Positions 16,470-24,268 of a stretch of 38,562 nt of DNA are shown here, piece after piece. The stretch covers positions 1-38,562 of the forward strand of contig WFSJ01000049.1 in the NCBI GenBank assembly GCA_015486055.1. Reading direction: 5' to 3'. Source of the DNA: Acidobacteriota bacterium (GTDB lineage: Bacteria > Acidobacteriota > Aminicenantia > S016-38). The position numbers and the translations under genes were made by a program. The notes beneath the pieces were generated by a model that worked only from the letters and a program-made list of their open reading frames with translations, was not told the origin of the DNA and did not search any database. Each line of letters opens with the position of its first letter. Position 1 is the first letter of the stretch.

Positions 16470-17704
16470 CGTATTTATATCCAGTTCTTCTCTTTTTTCT
16501 TTTTCTCAACCTTTATATACTTACCCTTTCCGCCAATTATAATTTTGATGGGGTTGTTTTTTCTCTTTTCTTAAAGGGAGCTATTATAAAGGGCAATCCG
16601 TTTCTTCACCTTCATTACCAACATCTTATTTTTCAGCCTTTGAGTTTCGCACTTTACAGGATGTTTTCTTTAAAAATTGATCCTCTAATTTTTCTTCAAA
16701 TATTGGACTCCGTTATGGGTGCAGGCTCTGCTTCAATTTTTTACCTTTTGTCCTACAGGATTTCAAAGGATAAACTGATGAGCTTTTTTCTATCCCTTTC
16801 CCTTGGCTTTTGCTTCTCCACTTGGTTTTTCTCAACAGACGCAGAAGTGCATATTTTTTCCATATTCTTCGTCCTTTTTTCCTTGCTTTTCTTGGAGGAA
16901 GAAAGATACACCCTTTCTGCGATCTTTGCTTCTGTGGCCGTCCTTTTTCATATAACAAATATTATTTTCTTGGGAGCCTTATGGCTATATAAAGGAAGGA
17001 AAATTTTTTATTATTCCTTGCCTATCTTATCTATTTACTTGTTTGTTCCCTTTATAAGAGGGAAACAGTTCCTTGCGTGGCTCTTTTCTCACTTTGAGAA
17101 TTCTCCTCACAGCTGGTTTTCCCTTCCCGGAGTGAAAGACTTGCTTTCAGACTTTCTCTCCTTTGCAAAGACCCTGACCCCCTTTTTCCTCTTTTCAGTC
17201 CCTCTATTTTTCATTTCCTTAGCTCTAATCTACAAATTTAGGCTTAAGTTATTCTGGTATTGGCTATCCTTTGTGTTTTTATTTTTCCTTTTCTGGCAAC
17301 CGGGGAATTTCGAATTCAAAGCGGTAATTGTTCCAGCCATTCTTATTGTCTTCGCTTATGTGAAAAGAAAAGAACTAAGCGTGATAATTTCAATTCTTCT
17401 TTTTGTTTTCAACTTCTCTTTTTTTCTCAGGAGGGCAAGACCTGAAAATAATTCTGCAATGAAACTTTCTATGGAAATCGCCTCAGTGACAGAACCTGAT
17501 GCCTATATATACATAGATGAAGAGAGTAAGAAGCTTATAATTCAGAAAGCATATCTCCCATATTTCTTTTCAAGAAGAGCTTCATTCTGGAGGGGAGAAC
17601 CATCTTCCTGTAGCATTCCTTCTTATCTTTTATCTCAGAGGTTACTTCCCATAAAAGGCATGACCCTGAGCGGGGGGGCATTACTTTATAACATTTGTCA
17701 ATAG
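16427..17704 (+). CDS. polytopic membrane protein, GT-C glycosyltransferase-like
   Basis: The protein has 425 residues from ATG 16427, chosen because GGGGAGG lies 6 nt upstream; an upstream GTG at 16412 has no such site. About ten membrane helices are rich in Phe and Leu. The first outer loop contains YNFDGVVF and the next STDAEVH, acidic loop residues of the kind seen in GT-C and PMT-type transferases that use polyprenyl-phosphate sugars. A soluble C-terminal part of about 90 residues follows. The family is not firmly recognised. It is tightly coupled to the Bat genes, which may mean it glycosylates or lipidates an envelope target; this is speculative. Confidence 0.55.
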   Translation: MVEKGKSENYKGYLAYLYPVLLFFLFLNLYILTLSANYNFDGVVFSLFLKGAIIKGNPFLHLHYQHLIFQPLSFALYRMFSLKIDPLIFLQILDSVMGAGSASIFYLLSYRISKDKLMSFFLSLSLGFCFSTWFFSTDAEVHIFSIFFVLFSLLFLEEERYTLSAIFASVAVLFHITNIIFLGALWLYKGRKIFYYSLPILSIYLFVPFIRGKQFLAWLFSHFENSPHSWFSLPGVKDLLSDFLSFAKTLTPFFLFSVPLFFISLALIYKFRLKLFWYWLSFVFLFFLFWQPGNFEFKAVIVPAILIVFAYVKRKELSVIISILLFVFNFSFFLRRARPENNSAMKLSMEIASVTEPDAYIYIDEESKKLIIQKAYLPYFFSRRASFWRGEPSSCSIPSYLLSQRLLPIKGMTLSGGALLYNICQ

Positions 17705-17724
17705 ACTTCATTAGAAGTTAAAAT
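17695..17724 (+). promoter_or_regulatory. candidate promoter of the Ldh2-type dehydrogenase gene
   Basis: TTGTCA (17695-17700) and TAAAAT (17719-17724) are 18 bp apart, overlapping the end of the upstream gene. The start codon follows at 17752 with a strong AAAGGAGGG site. The match is good but not perfect. Confidence 0.5.
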
Positions 17725-17751
17725 CATATATGTGAAAAAAAGGAGGGAAAA

Positions 17752-18834
17752 ATGGAAGAATGGATTTCAGTAAAAGTAAGTGATCTCTTTGATACTGTAG
17801 TAAGTGTTTTTAAAGCCTTAGGGATTCCCAGTGAAGAGGGAAAAATAATTGCAGATGTTTTGATAACTGCTGACAGAAGGGGAATAGACTCTCACGGTGT
17901 TGCAAGGCTTAAAAGATATGTTGATGGCATAAGAAACGGCATAATGAAACCTGAAACAGCGATAACCATAGTGAAAGAGACTCCTGTTTCTCTCGTTGTT
18001 GATGGGGGAGGAGGAATGGGACAGGTAGTTGCCTACAGGACGATGGAGAAATGTATCCAGAAAGCGAAGGAAGATTATATATGCTTCGCTTCCATCAGGA
18101 ACTCGAATCACTATGGGATAGCAGGTTATTACTCAATGATGGCTTTGAAAGAGAACTTAATTGGAATATCAATGACAAACTCTGCGCCTCTTGTAGTTCC
18201 AACTTTTGGAAGGGACGCTGTGCTGGGCACAAATCCTATATCTGTAGCAGTACCTTCAAGGGAAGAACATCCCTTTGTGCTTGACATGGCAACCTCCACT
18301 GTTCCAAGGGGGAAACTTGAAGTTTACAACAGATTGGGAAAGAAAATTCCATTAATGTGGGCGACTGACGAGAAGGGAACTCCCACAGATAATCCTGCAG
18401 AGGTTCTTCAGAATCTTCTCGAGAGAAAAGGTGGAGGACTTCTTCCACTTGGGGGAGGAGAAGAGCTTACAGGTGGTCACAAGGGATACGGTCTCAGTTT
18501 TCTCGTTGATATATTCACAGGAGTATTTTCATCAGGAGCATGGGGAACTGATATTTATGGCAAAAAAAATGCACCCTCCCAGGTTTCCCATTTCCTCGGA
18601 GCAATTTCTCCGGATGCTTTTGTTGGTCTTGATGAAATTTCCAGTAATATGGACAGTATAATAAGAATGCTCAAGAATGCCCCCAAAGCTGAGGGTAAAG
18701 ATAGGATATATATCCACGGTGAGAAGGAATTTGAGAAGGAAAATGAAAGGAAGGAAGAAGTTCCCCTCTATTGGAAGGTTTACGATAATATAAAGGAAAT
18801 CTGTCAGGAATTTGAGGTTAAATTCAGGCTTTAA
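17752..18834 (+). CDS. Ldh2/malate-type NAD(P)-dependent dehydrogenase
   Basis: This 360-residue protein belongs to the MDH/LDH2 family (malate, L-lactate, ureidoglycolate and related 2-hydroxyacid dehydrogenases), not the classical Rossmann LDH family. The signature ADRRGIDSHGVARLKRY includes His48 of the DSHG motif. RNSNHYGIAGYYSMMAL and TNSAPLVVPTFGRDAVLGTNP are further family blocks, and GGHKGYGLSFLVDIFTG lies near residue 240. It would interconvert a 2-hydroxyacid and 2-oxoacid with NAD(P)H; the exact substrate cannot be told. It stands alone, with its own promoter, and its last 11 bp overlap the convergent gene. Confidence 0.9.
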   Translation: MEEWISVKVSDLFDTVVSVFKALGIPSEEGKIIADVLITADRRGIDSHGVARLKRYVDGIRNGIMKPETAITIVKETPVSLVVDGGGGMGQVVAYRTMEKCIQKAKEDYICFASIRNSNHYGIAGYYSMMALKENLIGISMTNSAPLVVPTFGRDAVLGTNPISVAVPSREEHPFVLDMATSTVPRGKLEVYNRLGKKIPLMWATDEKGTPTDNPAEVLQNLLERKGGGLLPLGGGEELTGGHKGYGLSFLVDIFTGVFSSGAWGTDIYGKKNAPSQVSHFLGAISPDAFVGLDEISSNMDSIIRMLKNAPKAEGKDRIYIHGEKEFEKENERKEEVPLYWKVYDNIKEICQEFEVKFRL

Positions 18835-20068
18835 AACTTTCCACTGCCCTTGTTCCGCTTTCCATTGAAGCTTCTGTGCTGAGGTATTCCCAGCTCCCTG
18901 ATCTCCCTGCAATGTATACTTGTCTCTTTTTGAAAAAGGATGAGAGTCCGTCTTTTATTAATTCAGCCTCTCTTGTAGGAATAGGGTAAGCATGTGGAAT
19001 AAAAATTTTCTGGTACAGAACCATCTTCCCCTTGATTATTCCCTCGGAATTGAGCATATCGAGAGCTTCTGTAAGCTCAGCTTCTTTTCTTTCACTTCCG
19101 CTGAATTCAAGATAGAGAGAATGGAATCCCTCAGGGGCCATTTTTTCGGAAAAGTTAGAGTAAAAGCCAAGCCTGAAGAAAGGAAATTTTTCCTCTGGGA
19201 AATATATCCAGTGGCATTCTGGAATCTTCCCCTCAAATCCTATATTAAAGACGGTAACTGAATTGGCAATTAGAAGAGCTGATGCGAGTTTAATGACATC
19301 ATCTTTTTCCCTTATGAGCTTCGTAAATTCCACAAGAGGAATTGTAGAGAATAAAACATCGTATTGAAATCTTCCCTTGTTTGTATTCACCTTTTTCTCA
19401 TCAGTCTCTATTATATTTATTTCTACCCCCTCAATTATTTCTACTCCCTCTGAGTATTTCTTGAAGAAGGAGTAAGCACCCCCGTTTTCTGGATAGTAAA
19501 AGCTCGGGTTGTATCCAAGACCTTCTACTGTATTTCCCCTTGCACCCCGAATGACTTCCTCAACAGATGGTTTTGGGATCGCCCATTTCGCCCATTCCGA
19601 TGTTATCTTTTCAAGGTCAATTCCCCAGAATTTCCTGTTGTATGGGAAGAAAAAATATCTGCACATTGCTTCTCCAAAGGTTCCAAGGAGCCATTCCCGG
19701 AAGTTTTTTGCTCTTTTTTTCTCCCCATGAGCTACATTTAGAAAATCTCTGAGGCATTCCATTTTCACTCTTTGGGAAAGCGGATAGAAATTTGCTTGAA
19801 ATGGATATGGCACCATCTTCCCCATTATGTAAACAAAAGATTTTCTCCTGAGTTTCAGGGAATTTTCGCCCATTAATCTCTCAAATAGAATGCGATTTTC
19901 CTTTTTTTTGAAGTGAAAAAGATGACCTCCAGTGTCAAAGGTGAAACCATTAAGCTTATAAGAGCGAAGGAATCCCCCTGCCTTTTCCTTCTCAAGTATA
20001 GTTCCTTCGCCCATCTTTTTAGCTATGGTGACCCCTGTTATTCCGCCTCCAAGTATTAACACCTTCAA
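18824..20068 (-). CDS. FAD-dependent amine-oxidase/UDP-galactopyranose mutase-like flavoprotein
   Basis: This 414-residue protein starts with the dinucleotide-binding motif VLILGGGITG and has the segment DTGGHLFHFKK, followed by MVPYPFQANFYPLSQRV and FFPYNRKFWGIDLEKI. This combination is found in UGM-like and protoporphyrinogen-oxidase-like flavoproteins encoded in glycan clusters. The C-terminal FAD block is IAGRSGSWEYLSTEASMESG. The start is TTG, overlapping the WecA-like stop as TTGA. With GT2 and polyprenyl sugar transferase genes upstream, a sugar-ring or glycan-modifying role (perhaps galactofuranose) is likely but not proven. Confidence 0.72.
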   Translation of the reverse strand: MKVLILGGGITGVTIAKKMGEGTILEKEKAGGFLRSYKLNGFTFDTGGHLFHFKKKENRILFERLMGENSLKLRRKSFVYIMGKMVPYPFQANFYPLSQRVKMECLRDFLNVAHGEKKRAKNFREWLLGTFGEAMCRYFFFPYNRKFWGIDLEKITSEWAKWAIPKPSVEEVIRGARGNTVEGLGYNPSFYYPENGGAYSFFKKYSEGVEIIEGVEINIIETDEKKVNTNKGRFQYDVLFSTIPLVEFTKLIREKDDVIKLASALLIANSVTVFNIGFEGKIPECHWIYFPEEKFPFFRLGFYSNFSEKMAPEGFHSLYLEFSGSERKEAELTEALDMLNSEGIIKGKMVLYQKIFIPHAYPIPTREAELIKDGLSSFFKKRQVYIAGRSGSWEYLSTEASMESGTRAVESFKA

Positions 20069-21051
20069 GTTTTAACCCTCGATAGAAAGATTGCAAATAT
20101 TATGGAGAAAATTATTATACCCAACGAAAAGTATATCGTTGTTCTTGCTCCAAGTCTTACCAGAATAATTGCGCTTAAACATAGAGAGAGATGAATGGCA
20201 AATGCTGTTCCCAAGGCTTTTTCCCTTGAACCGAGGATTTTTGCCAGCCTGTAAGGAAAGTGGTCAGGACTTCCTTTAAATAGAGAAAGCCCCTTAAAAA
20301 ACCTCACTGCCGATACAAAAATTACCTCAAATATTGGGACCCATAATATAAAAAATGGGGAAAGAAAACCTACGGGATTAATGAGTGTGTAATCAACAAG
20401 AACAGCCATTGAGCCTAAGGAAAAGCCGAGGAAAAGGGAGCCTGTGTCTCCAAGGTATATCTTTGCAGGTGGAAGATTAAAGACCAGAAATCCGAGGATT
20501 GCACCTGCAAGCGAAAGCCCTACCACTCCAGTTGTGTGAGAGTGAAAAAATATCGCTATGACTGCAAAGGAAAGGGAAGAAAATGCGGCCACAGTTCCCG
20601 CAAGGCCATCCATGATGTCTATAAGATTGAAAGCATTGGTCATGAAAAGTATCCAGAGAAAGGTCAGAAGTATTGATGCCCACATAGGGAGAAATGCTAA
20701 TTTTATCCTTATCCCGCCTCTTACAAGAACCCATGTTGCTAATGTTTCCCCTATCAGTTTTGACCCTGGGCTTAATGTTATAAGGTCGTCCACAAAGCCG
20801 GTGAAAAGTATTATAGTAGATGCAAAAAGGAGTGCAAGAATTTCTTTATTAAGGTTATAAAGGAGAGAGAGGGAAAGGATAAATGAGAGAAAAATTGAGG
20901 CTCCACCGAGATATGGTATGGGCTTTTTCTGGAGCTTGAGTTTTCCATCAGGTCTATCCACCATGTTGTACTGCTCGGCTATTTTCATAGCTAAAGGGGT
21001 AAAATAGAGAGAGAAAAGGAAGGATAATATGGGAAGAAGAAACCTTGTCAA
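20065..21051 (-). CDS. WecA/MraY-like polyprenyl-phosphate sugar-1-phosphate transferase
   Basis: This 328-residue protein has about ten membrane helices. Family motifs are VDRPDGKLKLQKKPIPYLGG (31-50), FVDD (86-89, metal-binding Asp pair), NAFNLIDIMDGLAG (139-152, catalytic Asp) and YLGDTGSLFLG (199-209). DHFPYRL (263-269) stands where WecA has its His-rich HIHH loop. It would link a sugar-1-phosphate from a UDP-sugar to undecaprenyl phosphate, the first step of glycan assembly; the substrate (often GlcNAc) is inferred. The start is TTG with GGGAGG just upstream on the minus strand, overlapping GT2 as TTGA. Confidence 0.9.
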   Translation of the reverse strand: MTRFLLPILSFLFSLYFTPLAMKIAEQYNMVDRPDGKLKLQKKPIPYLGGASIFLSFILSLSLLYNLNKEILALLFASTIILFTGFVDDLITLSPGSKLIGETLATWVLVRGGIRIKLAFLPMWASILLTFLWILFMTNAFNLIDIMDGLAGTVAAFSSLSFAVIAIFFHSHTTGVVGLSLAGAILGFLVFNLPPAKIYLGDTGSLFLGFSLGSMAVLVDYTLINPVGFLSPFFILWVPIFEVIFVSAVRFFKGLSLFKGSPDHFPYRLAKILGSREKALGTAFAIHLSLCLSAIILVRLGARTTIYFSLGIIIFSIIFAIFLSRVKT

Positions 21052-21917
21052 ATTACCTCCCTTATCTTATGATATAAAAATTTTAGCGAGGAAGGAGTGA
21101 GAGACAAGACTGCGAGGAGTAATACACTTCTTGCAAGTATAAATGGCAATTTCAGAATAAATCCTATTATACTTTCATTCTTCGCTATTGTTAACCAATA
21201 ATTTCTTACAACAATTGCTTTCATCTGTGGTGACAGCTTGAGAAATGGAAATTTTGCTCCTCTTTTTATGCCTCCCCTCCTGTGATAACCGATTGCATCT
21301 TCCCTAAACCATGCTTTCCATCCTTTTTTTCTCAGTCTCCACCCAAGGTCAAAATCCTCAAAGAAAACAAAATACCTTGAGTCAAAATACCCGTGTTTAT
21401 CCTTAATGGATTCCAGAGCTTTTCTTCTGTAAAGGACTGCAGCTCCGCAAGCAGAAAAGACATTTCCACTTTTGTAGCCCACGGTGCTTTTTTTTCCGTA
21501 TCCCCTCTCCTTTGGCCTATCGGCCAAGGTCCTGAACTGTCCAGTTGTATCTAAGGTTTTTTTGTCGAATCTGAGAATCTTTCCTGTAGCAGTGCCTAAA
21601 CTTTCCTCCTTTTCCATTTTTTCTATTAATTTTTTGAAATATCCCTTGGTAAAGTATGTATCAGGATTGAGAATTGCCACGAATTCGCCTTTACTAAGCT
21701 TTATTCCTAAGTTTGCCCCTTCTGCATATCCGAGGTTTTTTCCCACTCTTATTACGATAGTGTCAGGAAAGGAGCAAGCTATTTCAAAGGAATGGTAATC
21801 CGTTGAATTGTCCACTATTATTGTTTCCGGAGCCTCATTTATTACAGTGGGTATCACTTTCCTTAGGTCTTCCCCAGAATTATAATTTATAATTACAATT
21901 GATAACTTATTATTCAT
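21048..21917 (-). CDS. family 2 glycosyltransferase (rhamnosyltransferase-like)
   Basis: This 289-residue protein has a GT-A fold. The start IVIINYNSGEDLRKV, the nucleotide-sugar block KNLGYAEGANLGIKLSKGEF and the metal-binding region ILNPDTYF are typical of WbbL-type GT2 enzymes. FFEDFDLGWRLRKKGWK is the acceptor/catalytic block (E-D-x-D). A hydrophobic C-terminal segment suggests membrane association. It is first in a three-gene minus-strand operon with TTGA overlaps. No Shine-Dalgarno is seen; a TATAAT (21931-21926, minus) ends 8 nt before the ATG. Confidence 0.9.
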   Translation of the reverse strand: MNNKLSIVIINYNSGEDLRKVIPTVINEAPETIIVDNSTDYHSFEIACSFPDTIVIRVGKNLGYAEGANLGIKLSKGEFVAILNPDTYFTKGYFKKLIEKMEKEESLGTATGKILRFDKKTLDTTGQFRTLADRPKERGYGKKSTVGYKSGNVFSACGAAVLYRRKALESIKDKHGYFDSRYFVFFEDFDLGWRLRKKGWKAWFREDAIGYHRRGGIKRGAKFPFLKLSPQMKAIVVRNYWLTIAKNESIIGFILKLPFILARSVLLLAVLSLTPSSLKFLYHKIREVI

Positions 21918-21925
21918 TCGTTATA

Positions 21926-21931
21926 ATTATA
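21926..21931 (-). promoter_or_regulatory. candidate -10 element of the minus-strand glycan operon
   Basis: Read on the minus strand this is TATAAT, ending 8 nt before the GT2 ATG at 21917. The -35 is weak. No ribosome-binding site intervenes, so the transcript may be leaderless. The plus-strand promoter of the next gene lies back to back with it. Confidence 0.45.
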
Positions 21932-21942
21932 CAAAAATAGAA

Positions 21943-21971
21943 TTGACAGAAGAGGAAAATTTAACTATATA
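21943..21971 (+). promoter_or_regulatory. promoter of the Ig/PKD-barrel protein gene
   Basis: TTGACA (21943-21948) and TATATA (21966-21971) are 17 bp apart. Transcription would begin near 21978, downstream of the first in-frame ATG (21977), which supports the start at 21989. The -35 hexamer is a perfect match. Confidence 0.7.
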
Positions 21972-21988
21972 TATAAATGGAGGTGAAT

Positions 21989-23407
21989 ATGAGAAAAAAT
22001 TTACTTATCCTGGTTTTGATTGTTGCCTTTGTTTTTCCTCTCAGTGCGGCCACCAAGATTACAAGGCTTGGAGCACATGCTTTCTACAAAAGCAAAAATC
22101 TTACCCCTGATGACCTCTACAAGATTGCCATTGATTACGCCGGAGACGTTAAGATCGGATTTGAAGAGGCGGGTTATGGTGATCTTGTTCTACCATTTCT
22201 TGAACAGCTAAAGAGCGCAAAGGTTGAAGAAACTGAAATCCAGCCCGGGGACACCATCACATGGATGATGTTCAGGAAGCATAAGAGGGTGCAGGTTGTT
22301 AAGGATGCGGTATGGGCAGGCAGAAAACCCATTAAGGCTTACAAAGTTACGATTTTCCACGACCTTAAGGCTTATGAGATTATCGTGCCAAAGAAATGCG
22401 GTAATATTTCTCTTAAATCAGTGACAGAGCTTCCCGCTCCTGCCTGTTACCTTACAGTTTCCCCTGAGAGGATTGAGATTGGAAACCCAGTTACCTTCAA
22501 TCTCTGTAATTCCCAGAACTGGGTAAAAGGATGCGTTAAGGTGTTCCTCAATGGTAGTCAGGTTACAAAAATTCCTGTAACACCTGACAAGTGTGGCAAG
22601 GCAACCTTTACAGCAAAAGAACCTGGGAATTACAAATTTGAGGCAGTAGTCTTCGATTCCCATGGATTTGCATCTTCAAATTCCTGCGTTGCCAATGTTG
22701 AATACTGGAAGAACCTGCCTCCTGTCTGTGACCTTAAAGTTTCTCCAACGGAAGTCCTGACAGGGGAAGAAATTACTCTGGATGCTTCCGGATCTTCTGA
22801 CCCCGAAGGGAAACTCATAGGTGTCAAATTCACAATTAAGGGCAATGGAAATGTTGTTGAGGAAAAGACATTAACCGAACCACCTTATGTTTACAAGATA
22901 AAACCCAGAAAGGCAGGTTCCTTTAATGTTGTGGTTATAGCTGAAGATGACCATCATGTTACTTCTGCAGCTTGTGCAGGGAGCTATAAGGTTCTCAAGA
23001 GAGGATTCTTTATGGTAGAATCTGGAATCCTTTACTATAATGAGCCTCGCTGGTTTGTGCCATTGAGAGTCGGTTATCAATATAAGCTCAACCATACCTG
23101 GAGAGTAGGAACTCTTGTGGGACCTGCACTTATGGCTTCCAGTAGTGTGGACAATGACAACTATGGAACGCCTATTACAGCTGACCTTCTCTTTTCTTAT
23201 TATCCTTCAAGATTCTATATCGGTGCAGGAGCAGGAGCATGGATTGTTAAAAACGACAATATGGGTGATTTCCTTCTCAAAACCGGTTATGAGATTTTCT
23301 CGAGTGATAAGTCAGCTGCATCAACCTTTATTGAAGCCAGACTTCCATTCACGAGCAATATCTCCAATAGATACAGACTTATGTTTGGGGTGAATTTCAG
23401 CTTCTAA
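21989..23407 (+). CDS. exported protein with two Ig/PKD-like domains and a C-terminal beta-barrel
   Basis: The protein has 472 residues from ATG 21989, which is preceded by GGAGGTG; the earlier ATG at 21977 would sit at the transcription start. A signal peptide (MRKNLLILVLIVAFVFPLSA) leads to an N-terminal domain of about 130 residues with no recognised family. Two Ig/PKD-like domains follow (about 155-240 and 245-335); the second has the block LDASGSSDPEGKLIGVKFTI. Each carries a pair of Cys near its ends. The last 130 residues alternate as in a small outer-membrane barrel and end in GVNFSF, a typical C-terminal Phe signal for barrel assembly. Location is probably the outer membrane, with a binding or structural role. 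Function is unknown. Confidence 0.75.
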   Translation: MRKNLLILVLIVAFVFPLSAATKITRLGAHAFYKSKNLTPDDLYKIAIDYAGDVKIGFEEAGYGDLVLPFLEQLKSAKVEETEIQPGDTITWMMFRKHKRVQVVKDAVWAGRKPIKAYKVTIFHDLKAYEIIVPKKCGNISLKSVTELPAPACYLTVSPERIEIGNPVTFNLCNSQNWVKGCVKVFLNGSQVTKIPVTPDKCGKATFTAKEPGNYKFEAVVFDSHGFASSNSCVANVEYWKNLPPVCDLKVSPTEVLTGEEITLDASGSSDPEGKLIGVKFTIKGNGNVVEEKTLTEPPYVYKIKPRKAGSFNVVVIAEDDHHVTSAACAGSYKVLKRGFFMVESGILYYNEPRWFVPLRVGYQYKLNHTWRVGTLVGPALMASSSVDNDNYGTPITADLLFSYYPSRFYIGAGAGAWIVKNDNMGDFLLKTGYEIFSSDKSAASTFIEARLPFTSNISNRYRLMFGVNFSF

Positions 23408-23417
23408 TAAAAATTTA

Positions 23418-23438
23418 AAGGGGGGTTAATCCCCCCTT
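23418..23438 (+). terminator. GC-rich hairpin between the barrel gene and nuoA
   Basis: Arms AAGGGGGG (23418-23425) and CCCCCCTT (23431-23438) pair perfectly around TTAAT. Only a CTCC run follows, not a T-tract, so it is a poor intrinsic terminator. It lies 4 nt before the nuoA ribosome-binding region and could instead attenuate or stabilise the nuo mRNA. Confidence 0.55.
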
Positions 23439-23453
23439 CTCCAGGGAGACAAA

Positions 23454-23801
23454 ATGGAGTTATTGTTTTCTTTCGTCTTTGTTCTATTGATTTCCTTTTC
23501 TATGTTTTTTTCTGGTAAAGTGTTTGGTCCAAGGAAAGATAATGCCTCAAAAAAAGAGCCCTTTGAATGCGGTGTTGAACCACTCCAAAAGGAGGTCCCC
23601 AAGAATTATTCCGTCCATTATTTTAAGATAGCAATTTTATTTTTGATCTTTGATATAGAACTTGCCTTTCTTATTCCATGGGCTCTGGCATTCAGGAAAA
23701 ATCCCTTCCTGTTTTTTGTTGTGATGGTGATTTTTCAGGCATTTGTCCTCCTTGCCCTTTTTTATGCATGGAAAAAGGGCGATCTTAAGTGGGGAATATG
23801 A
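23454..23801 (+). CDS. nuoA: NADH-quinone oxidoreductase subunit A
   Basis: This 115-residue membrane subunit has three helices (about 3-20, 55-75 and 82-105). The conserved loop EPFECGVEPL carries Cys39, and FDIELAFLIPWA is in the second helix with conserved acidic residues. It sits at the membrane base of the complex I quinone site. Size matches the family (about 115-150). A GGGAG site precedes the ATG. It overlaps nuoB by 4 bp and opens a nine-gene run. Confidence 0.95.
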   Translation: MELLFSFVFVLLISFSMFFSGKVFGPRKDNASKKEPFECGVEPLQKEVPKNYSVHYFKIAILFLIFDIELAFLIPWALAFRKNPFLFFVVMVIFQAFVLLALFYAWKKGDLKWGI

Positions 23802-24268
23802 AAGAAGGCAATTTTCTTACAACGACTGTTGAATCTCTTCTTGGATGGGCAAGGAAATATTCCTTATTTCAATATCCATTTGTTACTGCATGTTGCGGCA
23901 TGGAATACATGGCAGCAGCAGCATCCCATTTTGATATTGACAGGTTCGGTGCAGGGCTTACCCGTTTCACCCCGAGACAGGCAGATGTTCTTTTTGTGGT
24001 TGGCACAATTTCTCACAAGCTTGCTCCTGTCCTTAGAAAAGTTTATGACCAGATGACAGAACCCAAATGGGTCGTTGCCTTTGGAACCTGCACCATAACA
24101 GGTGGGATTTATGATAATTATGCGGCTGTTCAGGGTATAGATGCGATAATACCTGTTGATATATACATACCCGGATGTCCGCCGAGACCTGAGACTATTC
24201 TTGACGGTCTTATGAAGCTTCAGAAGAAAATACAGAGGGAAAAGCAGAAATGGTCCTTGATGAAATAA
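23798..24268 (+). CDS. nuoB: NADH-quinone oxidoreductase subunit B
   Basis: The protein has 156 residues from ATG 23798, chosen for its ATGA overlap with nuoA; a GTG three codons upstream is also possible. The four ligands of cluster N2 are Cys32, Cys33, Cys98 and Cys127, with the same spacing as in Escherichia coli NuoB. N2 is the last iron-sulfur cluster before quinone. The protein lacks the long N-terminal extension of some homologues. It overlaps nuoC by 19 bp. Confidence 0.96.
   Translation: MKEGNFLTTTVESLLGWARKYSLFQYPFVTACCGMEYMAAAASHFDIDRFGAGLTRFTPRQADVLFVVGTISHKLAPVLRKVYDQMTEPKWVVAFGTCTITGGIYDNYAAVQGIDAIIPVDIYIPGCPPRPETILDGLMKLQKKIQREKQKWSLMK

Noticed and set aside
21977-21988. Upstream ATG as the start of the Ig/PKD-barrel gene
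   Set aside because: It lies at the predicted transcription start and lacks a ribosome site; the ATG at 21989 has GGAGGTG at good spacing and gives a cleaner signal peptide.
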